A stretch of DNA of 64,000 nucleotides from Haladaptatus sp. DYF46 (GCF_021083305.1 NZ_JAJFAY010000001.1:744001-808000), one strand, 5' to 3'; numbered from the stretch's first letter, positions 43,520 through 52,470 are shown. Numbers and translations: made by a program. The notes: generated by a model from the letters alone, not told the origin.

Positions 43520-44732
43520 AAAAGAGGTACTTCGTAAGTGTCTCTCGGAATGTCCGCTACCGGTTGGAGTCGATAGTAAATACTTCACAAAAGAGGAAAT
43601 TTGCACGAATGCAGGAGAAGAGTCCGGATTTAAATATACCACGTTCAAGCGGTTCCTGACGACTAAGACGAAACCGTTCTGCGAGCAGTGTAATGAACCA
43701 TTCTCTTCGAACTGCAAGGAAGTATACAGAACCAAAAAAACGGTATACACGCTTGACCCAGTAGGAATATCAGAAGGTGTGATACGGACAGCTTCAGAGG
43801 CAGGACCATTAGAATTTGTAGAAGATGTTTCTCCTGTAGATGGACAATACAGAGCAAGGTGCAGATTTGGTGAACATAATATAACCTTCGAATTTTTTAG
43901 TGAGAGAGATGCGTTCTTACAAAGCAAAATCGATCCTTTCGATATGGAGTTTCCAGTTCTACTCCGGAGTATGAACACTGAAAACCACCAACGACACCGG
44001 TTTCGGTGGGAAGAACTTCTCTCTGAGCAGTTTAGCAACCGGCTTTCGTCGATTATCACCGATGTACGAAATAAGGTAACCGCGGTTTTTGCAGAGTACA
44101 CAGAGGAGTTTGTAGAAAATCATAGAACAGAGATTAAAAGATCACTGAGGGATTACTTTACCCGGTCTGGTTATTCCGTACATTCAGAAGTCGCCGAACA
44201 CTGTCCTGAATTGGAGGAATACGGTATCGAAGTCGAGACTGCAGATTACGTCTGCATTGGAGACAACGAGAAAATACTCGTTACACACGGAAAGACAAGA
44301 GACGGGTGGTATATGCAGCGGTTTGTTGAGGGTAAATTGACTTCTGTTGAGAATGAGCCGATTTTTAGTGATTTTCACGAACAAATTGATGAGAAAATCA
44401 GGCGATATAAACGGATCTCTAAACAACTTAGTTCGGCTTCTCAAGTGATGCGTGGCCTTGGTGGTATCATAGCTGTAGTGACTATCATATTAGCGGCACT
44501 CAGTACGAACGAAATTGAGCAATTTGTACAGTCATTGCCAATAGTCTCTACGTATAGCTCAGAATTAACAGTAGGAATTATATTTTTCAATATTTTTGTG
44601 ATGATCATATTCATCATAATGCTACTATTCCCGTATCTAAAAGAGAAAGCTTTCTCTTGGAAGACGTATCCATGCGGAGCAAGCCGGTCTCGCGTGAAGA
44701 TCATTCGCCACATGAAATACGGATTAGATTGA
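43503..44732 (+). CDS. Membrane effector candidate, fourth gene of the histone-fold operon
   Basis: The 409-residue protein has a cytoplasmic part of about 320 residues. It contains a CEQCNEPFSSNC knuckle and, near the middle, a possible nuclease-like or signalling domain (AEHCPELEEYGIEVETADYVCIGDNEKILVTHGKTRDGW). Two membrane helices close it (GLGGIIAVVTIILAALS and LTVGIIFFNIFVMIIFIIMLLFPYL). A large sensor or enzyme part followed by two membrane helices is a common layout of membrane-attacking defence effectors. No family is recognised. The ATG at 43503 overlaps the third gene by 17 bases. Confidence 0.68.
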   Translation: MISNSEKEVLRKCLSECPLPVGVDSKYFTKEEICTNAGEESGFKYTTFKRFLTTKTKPFCEQCNEPFSSNCKEVYRTKKTVYTLDPVGISEGVIRTASEAGPLEFVEDVSPVDGQYRARCRFGEHNITFEFFSERDAFLQSKIDPFDMEFPVLLRSMNTENHQRHRFRWEELLSEQFSNRLSSIITDVRNKVTAVFAEYTEEFVENHRTEIKRSLRDYFTRSGYSVHSEVAEHCPELEEYGIEVETADYVCIGDNEKILVTHGKTRDGWYMQRFVEGKLTSVENEPIFSDFHEQIDEKIRRYKRISKQLSSASQVMRGLGGIIAVVTIILAALSTNEIEQFVQSLPIVSTYSSELTVGIIFFNIFVMIIFIIMLLFPYLKEKAFSWKTYPCGASRSRVKIIRHMKYGLD

Positions 44733-44792
44733 TCTCGTATCTTATCTTGTTGGGTCATCTTTACAAGCAACAACAAACGAGCAAATAACGAT
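44733..44792. other. Convergent gap after the histone-fold operon
   Basis: The short stretch between the operon stop and the end of the minus-strand micro-gene contains ATCTTTACAAGCAACAAC but no obvious hairpin terminator. Confidence 0.25.
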
Positions 44793-44927
44793 CTACTCTA
44801 ACTCATTCTCGGTATCTCTAACGTCAGATCCATTTGGAGAAAGATAAGCAATAGGAGGCTTGACGATAGAAGAAAATGCAGTTGTTATCTTGTATCCGAC
44901 CTTTCGATTGGATTCTGTAGTTGACAC
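44793..44927 (-). CDS. Possible 44-residue protein ending a regulator operon
   Basis: A GTG-started frame encodes STTESNRKVGYKITTAFSSIVKPPIAYLSPNGSDVRDTENELE. It begins 23 bases after the stop of the 44950 gene on the same strand. The composition is protein-like, and the stop lies just before the convergent operon. No family is recognised. Confidence 0.35.
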   Translation of the reverse strand: MSTTESNRKVGYKITTAFSSIVKPPIAYLSPNGSDVRDTENELE

Positions 44928-44949
44928 ATTAATCAACTAAATAGGGTAC

Positions 44950-45288
44950 TCAATCCTCTTCGAGTTCGGGATTTCCGTATTCGCTTGGTGCATGTTCTTT
45001 TATATATACATCTAGTAACTCCCGAAGGCGCCAGGCAGTTCTCCAGGTCATTACTGCCTCGGTCTCTAATTTATACCCAGTACCCACTTCGTCACCATCT
45101 AATTCAATATCCTTGTCTCTACTCGACCAAAATCCCACTTGTAGAGTATCCGGATCATCTTCCGAGACGCTAAGGAGTGACCCTCTCGCAAACACCCTGT
45201 CGAAGTTAGGTTCGTAGGCAGTGAGAATCTTAGTATCTTCACCATCAAGTGGAATATCGTCCGTCGATATCTGGTTTTTCTTGCTCAT
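44950..45288 (-). CDS. Small acidic protein, unknown (weakly DUF3467-like)
   Basis: The 112-residue protein reads KILTAYEPNFDRVFARGSLLSVSEDDPDTLQVGFWSSRD and ends YKLETEAVMTWRTAWRLRELLDVYIKEHA. The alternating beta part followed by one long helix resembles DUF3467-type proteins, but the match is weak. The ATG at 45288 is eight bases after the stop of the HTH gene and is translated with it. Confidence 0.6.
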   Translation of the reverse strand: MSKKNQISTDDIPLDGEDTKILTAYEPNFDRVFARGSLLSVSEDDPDTLQVGFWSSRDKDIELDGDEVGTGYKLETEAVMTWRTAWRLRELLDVYIKEHAPSEYGNPELEED

Positions 45289-45296
45289 GCTATTTA

Positions 45297-45968
45297 TCAC
45301 GCGTATTGTCTTCTGTTATATGGGTTTTCTGTATAGCTTGATTCGGATTTCCTTTGGTTGAACTGCCTCTCACCTGCAGTAACATCTATGCGTTCCATTC
45401 TGGTGGGTGGTGAAGGGTAGGATGACCCAGCTGGATCTATAACAGCACGGATTTCTCCTTTGTTCCGATCTACTTTAAGAACATCCTTGCTTCTTTGACC
45501 ATCCTGGATGGAAGAGTAGATAGGTCCTGCAATTTGGACACCTAGGGAAGTAAGCTGGACAGATTCTCCTGTCATTTCTATCCAGCCTAAACTCTCCATC
45601 TTTTCCAATATTTCCGTATCCAGAGTATTTCCATGTTCGGAAAATTTTAACTGCTCTAGGGGGCTTCCCTTTTGCTGGGCATGGACAAATAGGTATACTG
45701 CCAGAGCAGGAGCTGGGTCGGAAAGTAAGTCATCCATTGATTCTGTCCGCCTCCCAACTTTGATACCTTCTTTGTCTGTTGAAATTTGCGGAGCTAACTG
45801 TTGGATTGTCTCAATAGCCTTCGTGTATTTTTGGACCGTAGCCCACGCAAGTCCTGTTGCTTTCGCTACTCGGTTCAGTGGAAGAGTTTCCCCCGAGTGG
45901 TAGTTCAGGTACCACGAAACTCTTTCCAAGGCTTCAATTGGATCGGTCCTCGCTGGCATGAATCTCAT
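45297..45968 (-). CDS. Winged-helix regulator
   Basis: The 223-residue protein has an N-terminal HTH (DPIEALERVSWYLNYHSGETLPLNRVAKATGLAWATVQKYTKAIETIQ) and a second winged-helix-like stretch (EILEKMESLGWIEMTGESVQLTSLGVQIAG). The C-terminal 50 residues are disordered. The divergent gene at 46074 is separated by about 105 bases, so this protein may control both. It may start at 45968 or three codons later. Confidence 0.65.
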   Translation of the reverse strand: MRFMPARTDPIEALERVSWYLNYHSGETLPLNRVAKATGLAWATVQKYTKAIETIQQLAPQISTDKEGIKVGRRTESMDDLLSDPAPALAVYLFVHAQQKGSPLEQLKFSEHGNTLDTEILEKMESLGWIEMTGESVQLTSLGVQIAGPIYSSIQDGQRSKDVLKVDRNKGEIRAVIDPAGSSYPSPPTRMERIDVTAGERQFNQRKSESSYTENPYNRRQYA

Positions 45969-46073
45969 TATAGTGAGAACCCCCGGTTCAACATAAGTAT
46001 TGGGTTCTTTCTATCTACTTTCACCTGACAAACAACACGTTTATTTGACCTTAGATCATTCACCTCTTTAAGT

Positions 46074-46739
46074 GTGGCCTGGAACAAGGACGACGTAGAA
46101 AGTATTATTCAACGCTTTGGGCCCGTCGCAACTCTATGGTTAAAAGCTCTGATCAAGAAAAACGTTGGGAGGGGAAAAGCTCATAACTATACTGTATTTC
46201 CCGGCAAGATAAAATCTATTGCTAAGAAATATGATATGGATCTTCCTGGTGACGACGAAATATCTACTGCTTTTGATGACTTGAAGAGAAAACAACTACG
46301 AACTCCCGACGGGAGGACAGGCACAGTCCTATTGGACGGTAAACCGGAGTATGTAAAGCTTACAGATCATGGGCTCACACTCGTCACACTGATAGATAGT
46401 AAACCAGAAATAGAACAGAAAGTAGACGAATTCCTGGGTGGGGAGCCCCAAGAAGTAGAGGACTGGTTCCCTGCAAAGGCTCCAGACGATGCTCCTATCC
46501 AAATGAAAGCCGTTTCTGAGAAACCTGCAGAAGGTGAAGAAAGCTATGAGGTCGATGCGATAGCAGAATTTGAATGCTTATATCCAGACTGTGATGGCGA
46601 GATTGAGAACACCTACTCATTTATTCACCCAAATGAAACGTGGACCGAAAAAATATCGGCAGAGTGCCCCGTGTGTGGCGAAGTTTGGGTATACGTCGCA
46701 GGGAATGCATTCAGGGATCCGAACAAACAGGATGTATGA
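46074..46739 (+). CDS. Winged-helix protein with C-terminal zinc ribbon
   Basis: The 221-residue protein begins with a GTG codon. An HTH-like N-terminus (IIQRFGPVATLWLKALIKK, DDEISTAFDDLKRKQLRTPDGRTG) is followed by an acidic linker and a zinc ribbon CLYPDCDGEIENTYSFIHPNETWTEKISAECPVCGEVWVYV with two CXXC-type knuckles. It is probably a DNA-binding regulator. It is divergent from the HTH gene at 45968. Confidence 0.65.
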   Translation: MAWNKDDVESIIQRFGPVATLWLKALIKKNVGRGKAHNYTVFPGKIKSIAKKYDMDLPGDDEISTAFDDLKRKQLRTPDGRTGTVLLDGKPEYVKLTDHGLTLVTLIDSKPEIEQKVDEFLGGEPQEVEDWFPAKAPDDAPIQMKAVSEKPAEGEESYEVDAIAEFECLYPDCDGEIENTYSFIHPNETWTEKISAECPVCGEVWVYVAGNAFRDPNKQDV

Positions 46740-46855
46740 ATGCCGTGCATAGAGGAGTGCAGTTGTAACTTTCTAGTATCGCCCAACATTACTGCTCCGT
46801 GACTCTTCGATCATTAATCATAATACCGGACACCTATGTCATTACATATCGAAAA

Positions 46856-46953
46856 CGCCGAAAAGCAACCACGAGGGTCGCTTCGACGCTGAACAAATGA
46901 ATCGGTCGTTTCCGACCATTGAATTCTGATAACTCCAGAAATGTAAATGTTGG
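46856..46953. repeat. Direct repeat R1, left copy
   Basis: About 95 bases beginning CGCCGAAAAGCAACCACGAG match 51302-51393 at roughly 85 percent, in the same orientation. No gene is seen in 46740-47108 apart from this repeat. The two copies bracket a 4.4 kb segment with two broken rhomboid-like genes and a few small genes. Confidence 0.65.
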
Positions 46954-47108
46954 TCCGAGCACACTGTTTCGGGTCCGTCAGTCTACCAGTCGCCTCGACG
47001 ATTCCAGCGACGATAGTTTCCCTACGAGTGCGAAATACCGACTCGTCCACGAACAAAAATCCCACCATCAGGAAGATATTTGATATCTGATACACTGATT
47101 GGAGACAG

Positions 47109-47830
47109 ATGGTGAGTCTCACAGATACGTATGACCGAGAACAACCGACTTCTCGTGCGAACCCGTCCCTCCCGTCTCCGACGGGCTTCGCGTTCGACCT
47201 CTTCGCCTTCGCGGCGGTCGCGATCATTCTCGCCCTCGTCATGCAGACATCTGCGTCCTTCCAAGACCAGCTCGTGCTTCATTACGGCGAGCCGACGCTC
47301 CACGCCCTCTACACGACGCACTTCGTCCACAACTCGATGGCTCACCTGCGGGGGAACCTGACCGCCTACGGCGTGATCGTCCCACTGACGTACCTGCTCT
47401 GCCTTCGAGCAGATCGTCACAAGGAATTCCGGGTTGGATTTCTGGCTGTTCTCTTCGTTCTGCCGCCGATCATCTCGGTGGTGAGTCTGGTCGGGTTGGA
47501 CGTCGCGGTCGAGTTCATTATCGGAGTTCGTCCGCACGTCCAGTCGAGCAGGGGCTTCTCCGCGCTCGACGGCGCGTTCGTTGGACTGCTCATGGTCGCC
47601 TCGCGGACTACCTCAGAACGGCGAGCGGGCGCGAGAGTTCGCTCCTGCCGACTGTCGGGGTGTTGTTCTGCATCGGACTGGCGGGAGCGTTCTGGAGCGT
47701 GTTCCAGTACACGACGACGCCGCTGGCGTTCGTGTTGTTTGCAGTGCCGGTCTGTTAGCGTCGTGGTTGCTTTGGGATGTCGTAGTGACTTACGAACTTC
47801 ATGGCTCACTGTGTGTCGATAGTTGTCATC
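47109..47830 (+). pseudogene. Rhomboid-like membrane protein gene with two frameshifts
   Basis: The frame from 47109 encodes about 165 good residues: several membrane helices, LYTTHFVHNSMAHLRGNLTAYGVIVPL and SSRGFSALDGAFVGLLMV, which resemble a degenerate rhomboid fold. Near 47605 the reading continues in another frame (LADYLRTASGRESSLLPTVGVLFCIGLAGAFWSVFQY up to a stop at about 47758). It shifts again to LLASWLLWDVVVTYE near 47757-47801. The gene therefore looks broken. A truncated second copy is at 49808. Confidence 0.6.
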
Positions 47831-48084
47831 AGGGATGTCTTTTTACAGTTAGTCAGGATCTCATGCACGAACGGTCTCATCAAGTTAGAAAACTGTTCGG
47901 CAGGCTGGTCAACGTTCACTGGGAGTTGGGGCGTCGGGTTGGGATATATCGGTCAGGACTTCCCAGCGTCTGTCTCAGTTGGGGACAGACTGGCGATGGT
48001 CGCTGGTATGTCGGGCGTGCTTGTCGGTCACGCTTCTGTATGTGACGGTGACTTCAAGGAGTGGTGGCTGACTGGCGCATGTGT

Positions 48085-48123
48085 GGTCGCTGGGTTCGAC
48101 CACTTTGGTCGAACCCAGCGACC
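48085..48123. repeat. Perfect 18-base inverted repeat with a three-base loop
   Basis: GGTCGCTGGGTTCGACCA (48085-48102), loop CTT, then TGGTCGAACCCAGCGACC (48106-48123). It is far stronger than a usual archaeal terminator and lies in a 460-base stretch (47831-48290) that otherwise holds no convincing gene. It may be the end of a lost insertion element or a structured RNA. Confidence 0.6.
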
Positions 48124-48290
48124 GGCTCCAATACAACGTGGACGATGACGGACGACTCGTCGCTGAAGCCGTTGCGGAGTGCTACAGGGTTCTTGCTGAG
48201 CTTGAACCAATTGATATGGGTAAGACAGATGCGGGTGATAAATCTCACTTCAGATATAATTGATATAAACGGAGGAAGCACAGAAATAGG

Positions 48291-49040
48291 CTATAATGGA
48301 GATGGAATCCCCCTCTCAGTCAACATTATTTGAATATAATTTTTAATCGTCCCTTCCTGATAATCCGGGATAATTTCGATACGCTCTGCACAAATAGTTG
48401 GATCTTGATCGGAATCTGTTTTGAGATTCAGCGCCCACTTTGACCCTTTTATTGGCATCGGTCGAGCTGCCAAATCAATCTCGGAGCTCTCCCAATCTAT
48501 ATCACAAAACTGAGAACAATCCAGATAATTACTTTCATATACTAATGTGGGTGCAGATCCATCGTCGCCTTCGGGAGTTAGTTTGAATGCGGGTTTTTGA
48601 AATTCAGATGAATTACTTGTTGGGATAGATACTCGACTACCATCCCCGTCATTAGTGACTTCTAATAATCCAACGAATCTATCTCGATCTCTTGTTACCG
48701 ATGTCTCATTTTCTGTAATACTAGCGTCGCATTCGGCTGTGATCTGTCCAGTGAATGGAGAATCACTTGACGATAGACTTCCTTGACCAACTAATTTCAT
48801 ATGTGGAGTCAATTCTGAAGGTCTCGTGCGAGAATTGATAACTCTGCCTAGCCATCGCCGTTTTTGTTGACCTCCTTCACTTTCTTCCTGTATCATTTCC
48901 GGCACGAATTCCAACTTTGGCGGATAGAGGAAATATAAAAGGAACAATATGACACCAATAAGAAGGACAAATATTTCCCAGCTTTTTAACATCGTATCGA
49001 TGACTGAAGCGAGTGGTGAAAGAGTTAGGAGATCAATCAT
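48291..49040 (-). CDS. Single-pass membrane protein, partner of an HTH gene
   Basis: The 249-residue protein has one strong membrane helix (WEIFVLLIGVILFLLYFLYP) near residue 30. A beta-rich soluble domain follows (FVGLLEVTNDGDGSRVSIPTSNSSEFQKPAFKLTPEGDDGSAPTLVYESNYLD). No family is recognised. Its start overlaps the stop of the HTH gene by four bases, so the two form a unit. Composition is AT-rich. Confidence 0.62.
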   Translation of the reverse strand: MIDLLTLSPLASVIDTMLKSWEIFVLLIGVILFLLYFLYPPKLEFVPEMIQEESEGGQQKRRWLGRVINSRTRPSELTPHMKLVGQGSLSSSDSPFTGQITAECDASITENETSVTRDRDRFVGLLEVTNDGDGSRVSIPTSNSSEFQKPAFKLTPEGDDGSAPTLVYESNYLDCSQFCDIDWESSEIDLAARPMPIKGSKWALNLKTDSDQDPTICAERIEIIPDYQEGTIKNYIQIMLTERGIPSPL

Positions 49041-49579
49041 TCTAATCGCCTCTCGGTTAAATACCGCCTTCCTTCATCTGTGATTGCAGCGTTGTAAAGA
49101 AAGGATTGAGAACCACCAAACCGTGTATTTGCAGCAACGTAACCTAGAGAATTCAGTTGATAAACTTTTGAATTTAGTTCGTCAATGTCAATGCCATGAT
49201 TACTAGCCCTGGTCTCTAGATCAGAGACGTCCATCCAAGAATCACTTGGATCTTCCTCATATTCTTCTTCAAGAACAGTCAATATTGCTTGGTCATCCTC
49301 CGGAATATCCTCATCATCTTCATGAAGGATATACTTCATACCATCGGATGACAGCTTAATTGTATCACGATCTCCATTATCTGAGGATCGTATTATATAT
49401 GGTCCCTCTCCATTCGTCTCTTCTTCTAGGAATTCTAAGTCGCTACGGACCTCACTTTCTGTCCTGTCTGTCTCATTAACAATATTTTCTACAAGAGCGT
49501 CCACAATCAACAGGCTCCATGGTACCTCCTTACTTTGGTCATAGAGTATTTGCAATATTGATTCTTGTTCGGGTGTCAT
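49037..49579 (-). CDS. Winged-helix protein, unknown
   Basis: The 180-residue acidic protein (TPEQESILQILYDQSKEVPWSLLIVDALVENIVNETDRTESEVRSDLEFLEEETNG...) has two winged-helix-like halves, the second ending SLGYVAANTRFGGSQSFLYNAAITDEGRRYLTERRLE. It could regulate or sense for the membrane partner downstream. The ATG at 49579 is chosen; the longer frame adds an unrelated hydrophobic stretch. The 228 bases upstream (49580-49807) show only AT-rich promoter-like DNA. Confidence 0.62.
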   Translation of the reverse strand: MTPEQESILQILYDQSKEVPWSLLIVDALVENIVNETDRTESEVRSDLEFLEEETNGEGPYIIRSSDNGDRDTIKLSSDGMKYILHEDDEDIPEDDQAILTVLEEEYEEDPSDSWMDVSDLETRASNHGIDIDELNSKVYQLNSLGYVAANTRFGGSQSFLYNAAITDEGRRYLTERRLE

Positions 49580-49807
49580 TCTCACTCCCCCAACCAAATC
49601 TACTACACAAGAGATAATAATCAAATATTCTGAAATTGCCGATATCAATTGTGACAGAAAGAATACCATAGGAACCCAACTATATTCGTCGTCTTTTTGA
49701 AGATCAGCAATATGAGTAGTTATAACTTCTATTATGAATAGTCGTTCTTAAAAATTCATAAGCGCTCATTCCATCAGTCACCTCATCATTCCCAACTATG
49801 GTAATCT

Positions 49808-50095
49808 ATGTCTGGATGTAATTATAATCTAACCGCCTACGGTATTATCGTCCCATTGATGTACCTGCACTGCCTTCGAGCAGGTCGTCACCGCGAGTTC
49901 CGGGTTGGATTTCTGGCTGTGCCCTTCGTGCTTCTGCCGACCATCTCGGTGGTGAGTCTGTTCAGCCTCGACTTTGCGGTCCACTCCCTGCTCGGAGTCG
50001 ATCCGCACGTTCAGTCGAGTCGCGGATTCTCCGCGCTCGACGGCACATTCGTTGGACTGCTCATGGTCGCGGTCATCTACATCAGTCGTCGGTAA
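49808..50095 (+). pseudogene. Truncated second copy of the rhomboid-like gene
   Basis: From NLTAYGIIVPLMYLHCLRAGRHREFRVGFLAVPFVLLPTISVVSLF to SSRGFSALDGTFVGLLMVAVIY the frame matches the middle of the gene at 47109 at about three quarters of residues. The first helices and the end are missing. Its tail overlaps the opposite zinc-protein gene. It is a fragment left by rearrangement. Confidence 0.6.
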
Positions 50096-50288
50096 GAGCC
50101 TTAACAATCTTGTCGCGCATTTCGATGGACCTAGTGGGTGCGTTTGGGTACTTTGCCCGGTAGTCGCCGACATCAGAGATTTGTCCGGTGCAGTTCTGGC
50201 TCTCCAGATGACCCTTCTCGATTGTTTCAAATTCTTCGCCGCATTCTCGGCATTTGATGGGGCTGGGAGCATATTTGGTATCGGACAT
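50082..50288 (-). CDS. Small zinc-binding protein, MucR/Ros-like
   Basis: The 68-residue protein (SDTKYAPSPIKCRECGEEFETIEKGHLESQNCTGQISDVGDYRAKYPNAPTRS) has CRECG plus H and C as zinc ligands and the EYRxKYPxAP pattern seen in MucR/Ros-like zinc fingers. It is probably DNA-binding. The ATG at 50288 is preferred over one five codons upstream. Confidence 0.6.
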   Translation of the reverse strand: MSDTKYAPSPIKCRECGEEFETIEKGHLESQNCTGQISDVGDYRAKYPNAPTRSIEMRDKIVKALTDD

Positions 50289-50491
50289 AGGTCTCTCCGT
50301 CAATTATTATCTATTGGTTATATAATTTTGTTGGCTGGAAAGAAGAGTGCCAATATTCACCATAGATGACAATCTTGGATCTTATTAGATATTTCACAGC
50401 CTATGTGCTGCAGTTAGGGGACTAAAAAGGGACTTCTCTCTTGAAAGCTCTTCCAAAGACCAATATATGATAAATGATATTTTTGATCCAT

Positions 50492-51280
50492 ATGAAAGAC
50501 AAGGTATCGGGATTATTGGGGTCGATATCGCTAAGGGACGCAATTGTCGGTGCTTTAGTGGGTATGCTAATTACAACTGCATTCCAGCCGTTTCTGGTGA
50601 GTACGATGACTGACTTTTACGTTCATACTGGAGTGTACGACAAACCCGATGTCGATATCGAATTCTCCGAAATGGATATGACCTACCCTGCCGGAACAGA
50701 GGTCCCTGATTTTGATAACCTGAAATGGAGAAACAAATATTCCGTATACCGGATGGCGATCACAAACTCTGGTCAAAAGACGATACAGGATTTGGAGGTC
50801 ACAACTCCACTACCCGGCTGTGCAGTCTTCGTCAACACCGACGGTCCATCAGTGGATGGTGACTACGAAGTAGATGATGTACTGTCAATGAGATTTTCAA
50901 ACGGAACCGAGAACCAAACCGGTATTACAAGTTATCAATGTAGCAAGAAGGTTTCAACTGACTTTCTTGATCCCAAAGACACGCTCGTCGTCGAGTTCGT
51001 CGTCAAAAGGGATTTCAAATCCTGTGATATGTTGCTCGGTGTTTTTGAGAATCCAGATATTATCGCTGAATATCGGTGGGAAGTGGCTGGTCACTTTTAC
51101 TCTGAATCAAAAATATCCCAGAAGAGAACTCTTTGGAACGGGTTTGCAGAATTTTCTCATTCGAATCCCGGGAAGGGATTCTTTATCGACGAAATCAACG
51201 GCCGTCACTATGGACCCTTTATTCGTACGAATCGCAGTTCTTTCCGTGATGGTGTACAGCAGTGTGGTGTCAATTGGTAA
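50492..51280 (+). CDS. Membrane-anchored protein with extracellular domain, unknown
   Basis: The 262-residue protein has one N-terminal membrane helix (DAIVGALVGMLITTAFQPFLVSTM). A beta-rich domain follows (YSVYRMAITNSGQKTIQDLEVTTPLPGCAVFVNTDG) that resembles an immunoglobulin-like fold found in bacterial and archaeal stress or defence proteins. A C-terminal polar part has paired cysteines. No family is recognised. It lies between the broken rhomboid copy and direct repeat R1. Confidence 0.6.
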   Translation: MKDKVSGLLGSISLRDAIVGALVGMLITTAFQPFLVSTMTDFYVHTGVYDKPDVDIEFSEMDMTYPAGTEVPDFDNLKWRNKYSVYRMAITNSGQKTIQDLEVTTPLPGCAVFVNTDGPSVDGDYEVDDVLSMRFSNGTENQTGITSYQCSKKVSTDFLDPKDTLVVEFVVKRDFKSCDMLLGVFENPDIIAEYRWEVAGHFYSESKISQKRTLWNGFAEFSHSNPGKGFFIDEINGRHYGPFIRTNRSSFRDGVQQCGVNW

Positions 51281-51301
51281 TGAATGACACACTTTACAAA
51301 A

Positions 51302-51393
51302 ACGCTGAAAAACAACCACGAGGGTCGCTTCGACGTTGAGTTAATGATCGATCGTTTCTGACCATTGAATACTGATAACTCCAAAATATAAAT
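51302..51393. repeat. Direct repeat R1, right copy
   Basis: The stretch beginning CGCTGAAAAACAACCACGAG and ending near AACTCCAAAATATAAATAT matches 46856-46953 in the same orientation. The rest of the gap to 51545 is AT-rich promoter DNA for the next gene. Confidence 0.65.
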
Positions 51394-51545
51394 ATAGAGT
51401 ATAATGTCTCAATGAGGTGGAGATGTCTATCTCATTGGTTTAACAATCACGGAGACTATTGATCGGAGCAGAACAATATGTTTCAAACTTGTATAAATCC
51501 ATGAATCAGTGAATTTTTATTTGGGAAGAAATACTATCCAGAAAT

Positions 51546-52343
51546 ATGGTAGAACAATCAACGCTTTCGCTTATTATCCAATTTGTCGGGCTTATTACAC
51601 CTGCGTTAGCAATATTGATTGAACTTCTAGTTCGGTTTCATGGGGGAATGGATGAATTAACATCAGAGAGAGATATCCCTTTTGAAATACAGCTGCTTTT
51701 CTTTAGCTTTTGTACTTTATTGCTTGGTGGGATGGTTATTGGTGTTCAATTTGGATTGATGTTAGATAATCGTGTGACACAGACCGCAACTATGCTCATA
51801 TTCGGATCACTCCCATTTCTAGCACTCACGGTGATCATAATGAATGTAAGAGTTTCTAGCGTTGCTGACTCTGATTCGAACTTATTTGAAAGAACAATGG
51901 CAAGCTTTAGATATGTGTCTTCAATAGTGCTTCCACTATCTCTCACGATAATACTGTATTTCAGTCCAATATACTATATGTCATACAAGGTTGATTCCAC
52001 TCTAAATTGGTGGATTTTCCATAGTACGATAGAGCCTAGTTTGTACTTTTATCTTATAGCCTTTGCTTTAACATACAAGTTTATGTACTCTCTTTGGAGC
52101 CATGGCATAATACCGGGTAACAACTTTGAAAATATAATTGGGCAATGGTTTGTTGTGTCTTTTACCATTTTGGTGTTTTACTTGGTGCTTACTGGTATTG
52201 TATTTGCAATATATTCGGGACTAATAGTGCTTCGTATCCCATTTTTCACTCGTACCTCACCTATCTCTGCAATCCCGTACATATGGGGGTCTATCGTGCT
52301 ACTGGTGACTGTCTATATGGAAATCGATCCAGATGAGGATTGA
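51546..52343 (+). CDS. Seven-helix membrane protein, unknown
   Basis: The 265-residue protein has about seven hydrophobic helices (for example LIIQFVGLITPALAILIELLV, QLLFFSFCTLLLGGMVIGVQFGLML and WFVVSFTILVFYLVLTGIVFAIYSGLIVL) and an acidic end. No signature is recognised. It is AT-rich and stands alone, convergent to the fragment of the repressor gene at 52373. Confidence 0.62.
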   Translation: MVEQSTLSLIIQFVGLITPALAILIELLVRFHGGMDELTSERDIPFEIQLLFFSFCTLLLGGMVIGVQFGLMLDNRVTQTATMLIFGSLPFLALTVIIMNVRVSSVADSDSNLFERTMASFRYVSSIVLPLSLTIILYFSPIYYMSYKVDSTLNWWIFHSTIEPSLYFYLIAFALTYKFMYSLWSHGIIPGNNFENIIGQWFVVSFTILVFYLVLTGIVFAIYSGLIVLRIPFFTRTSPISAIPYIWGSIVLLVTVYMEIDPDED

Positions 52344-52372
52344 AGAATATCAATCAAATCGTGATTTGATGG

Positions 52373-52468
52373 CTACTCTTCGAGTTCGTCGGCATCAAGA
52401 TCGCCAGCGAGATACTGCCGACCTTTCTCCATGATTCGGTAGTAGATCTTGCTCTCGTCCGGGTTTTC
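52373..52468 (-). pseudogene. 3' fragment of a PhiH1-like repressor gene
   Basis: The last 30 codons (KIYYRIMEKGRQYLAGDLDADELEE) match the end of the repressor at 53534 (KGYYEITETGRQYLAGELDADELEE). The front part is missing and the fragment runs into the 3' end of the HEPN-like gene. The HEPN-like gene is thus bracketed by two copies of the repressor's end. Confidence 0.65.
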
Positions 52469-52470
52469 GA

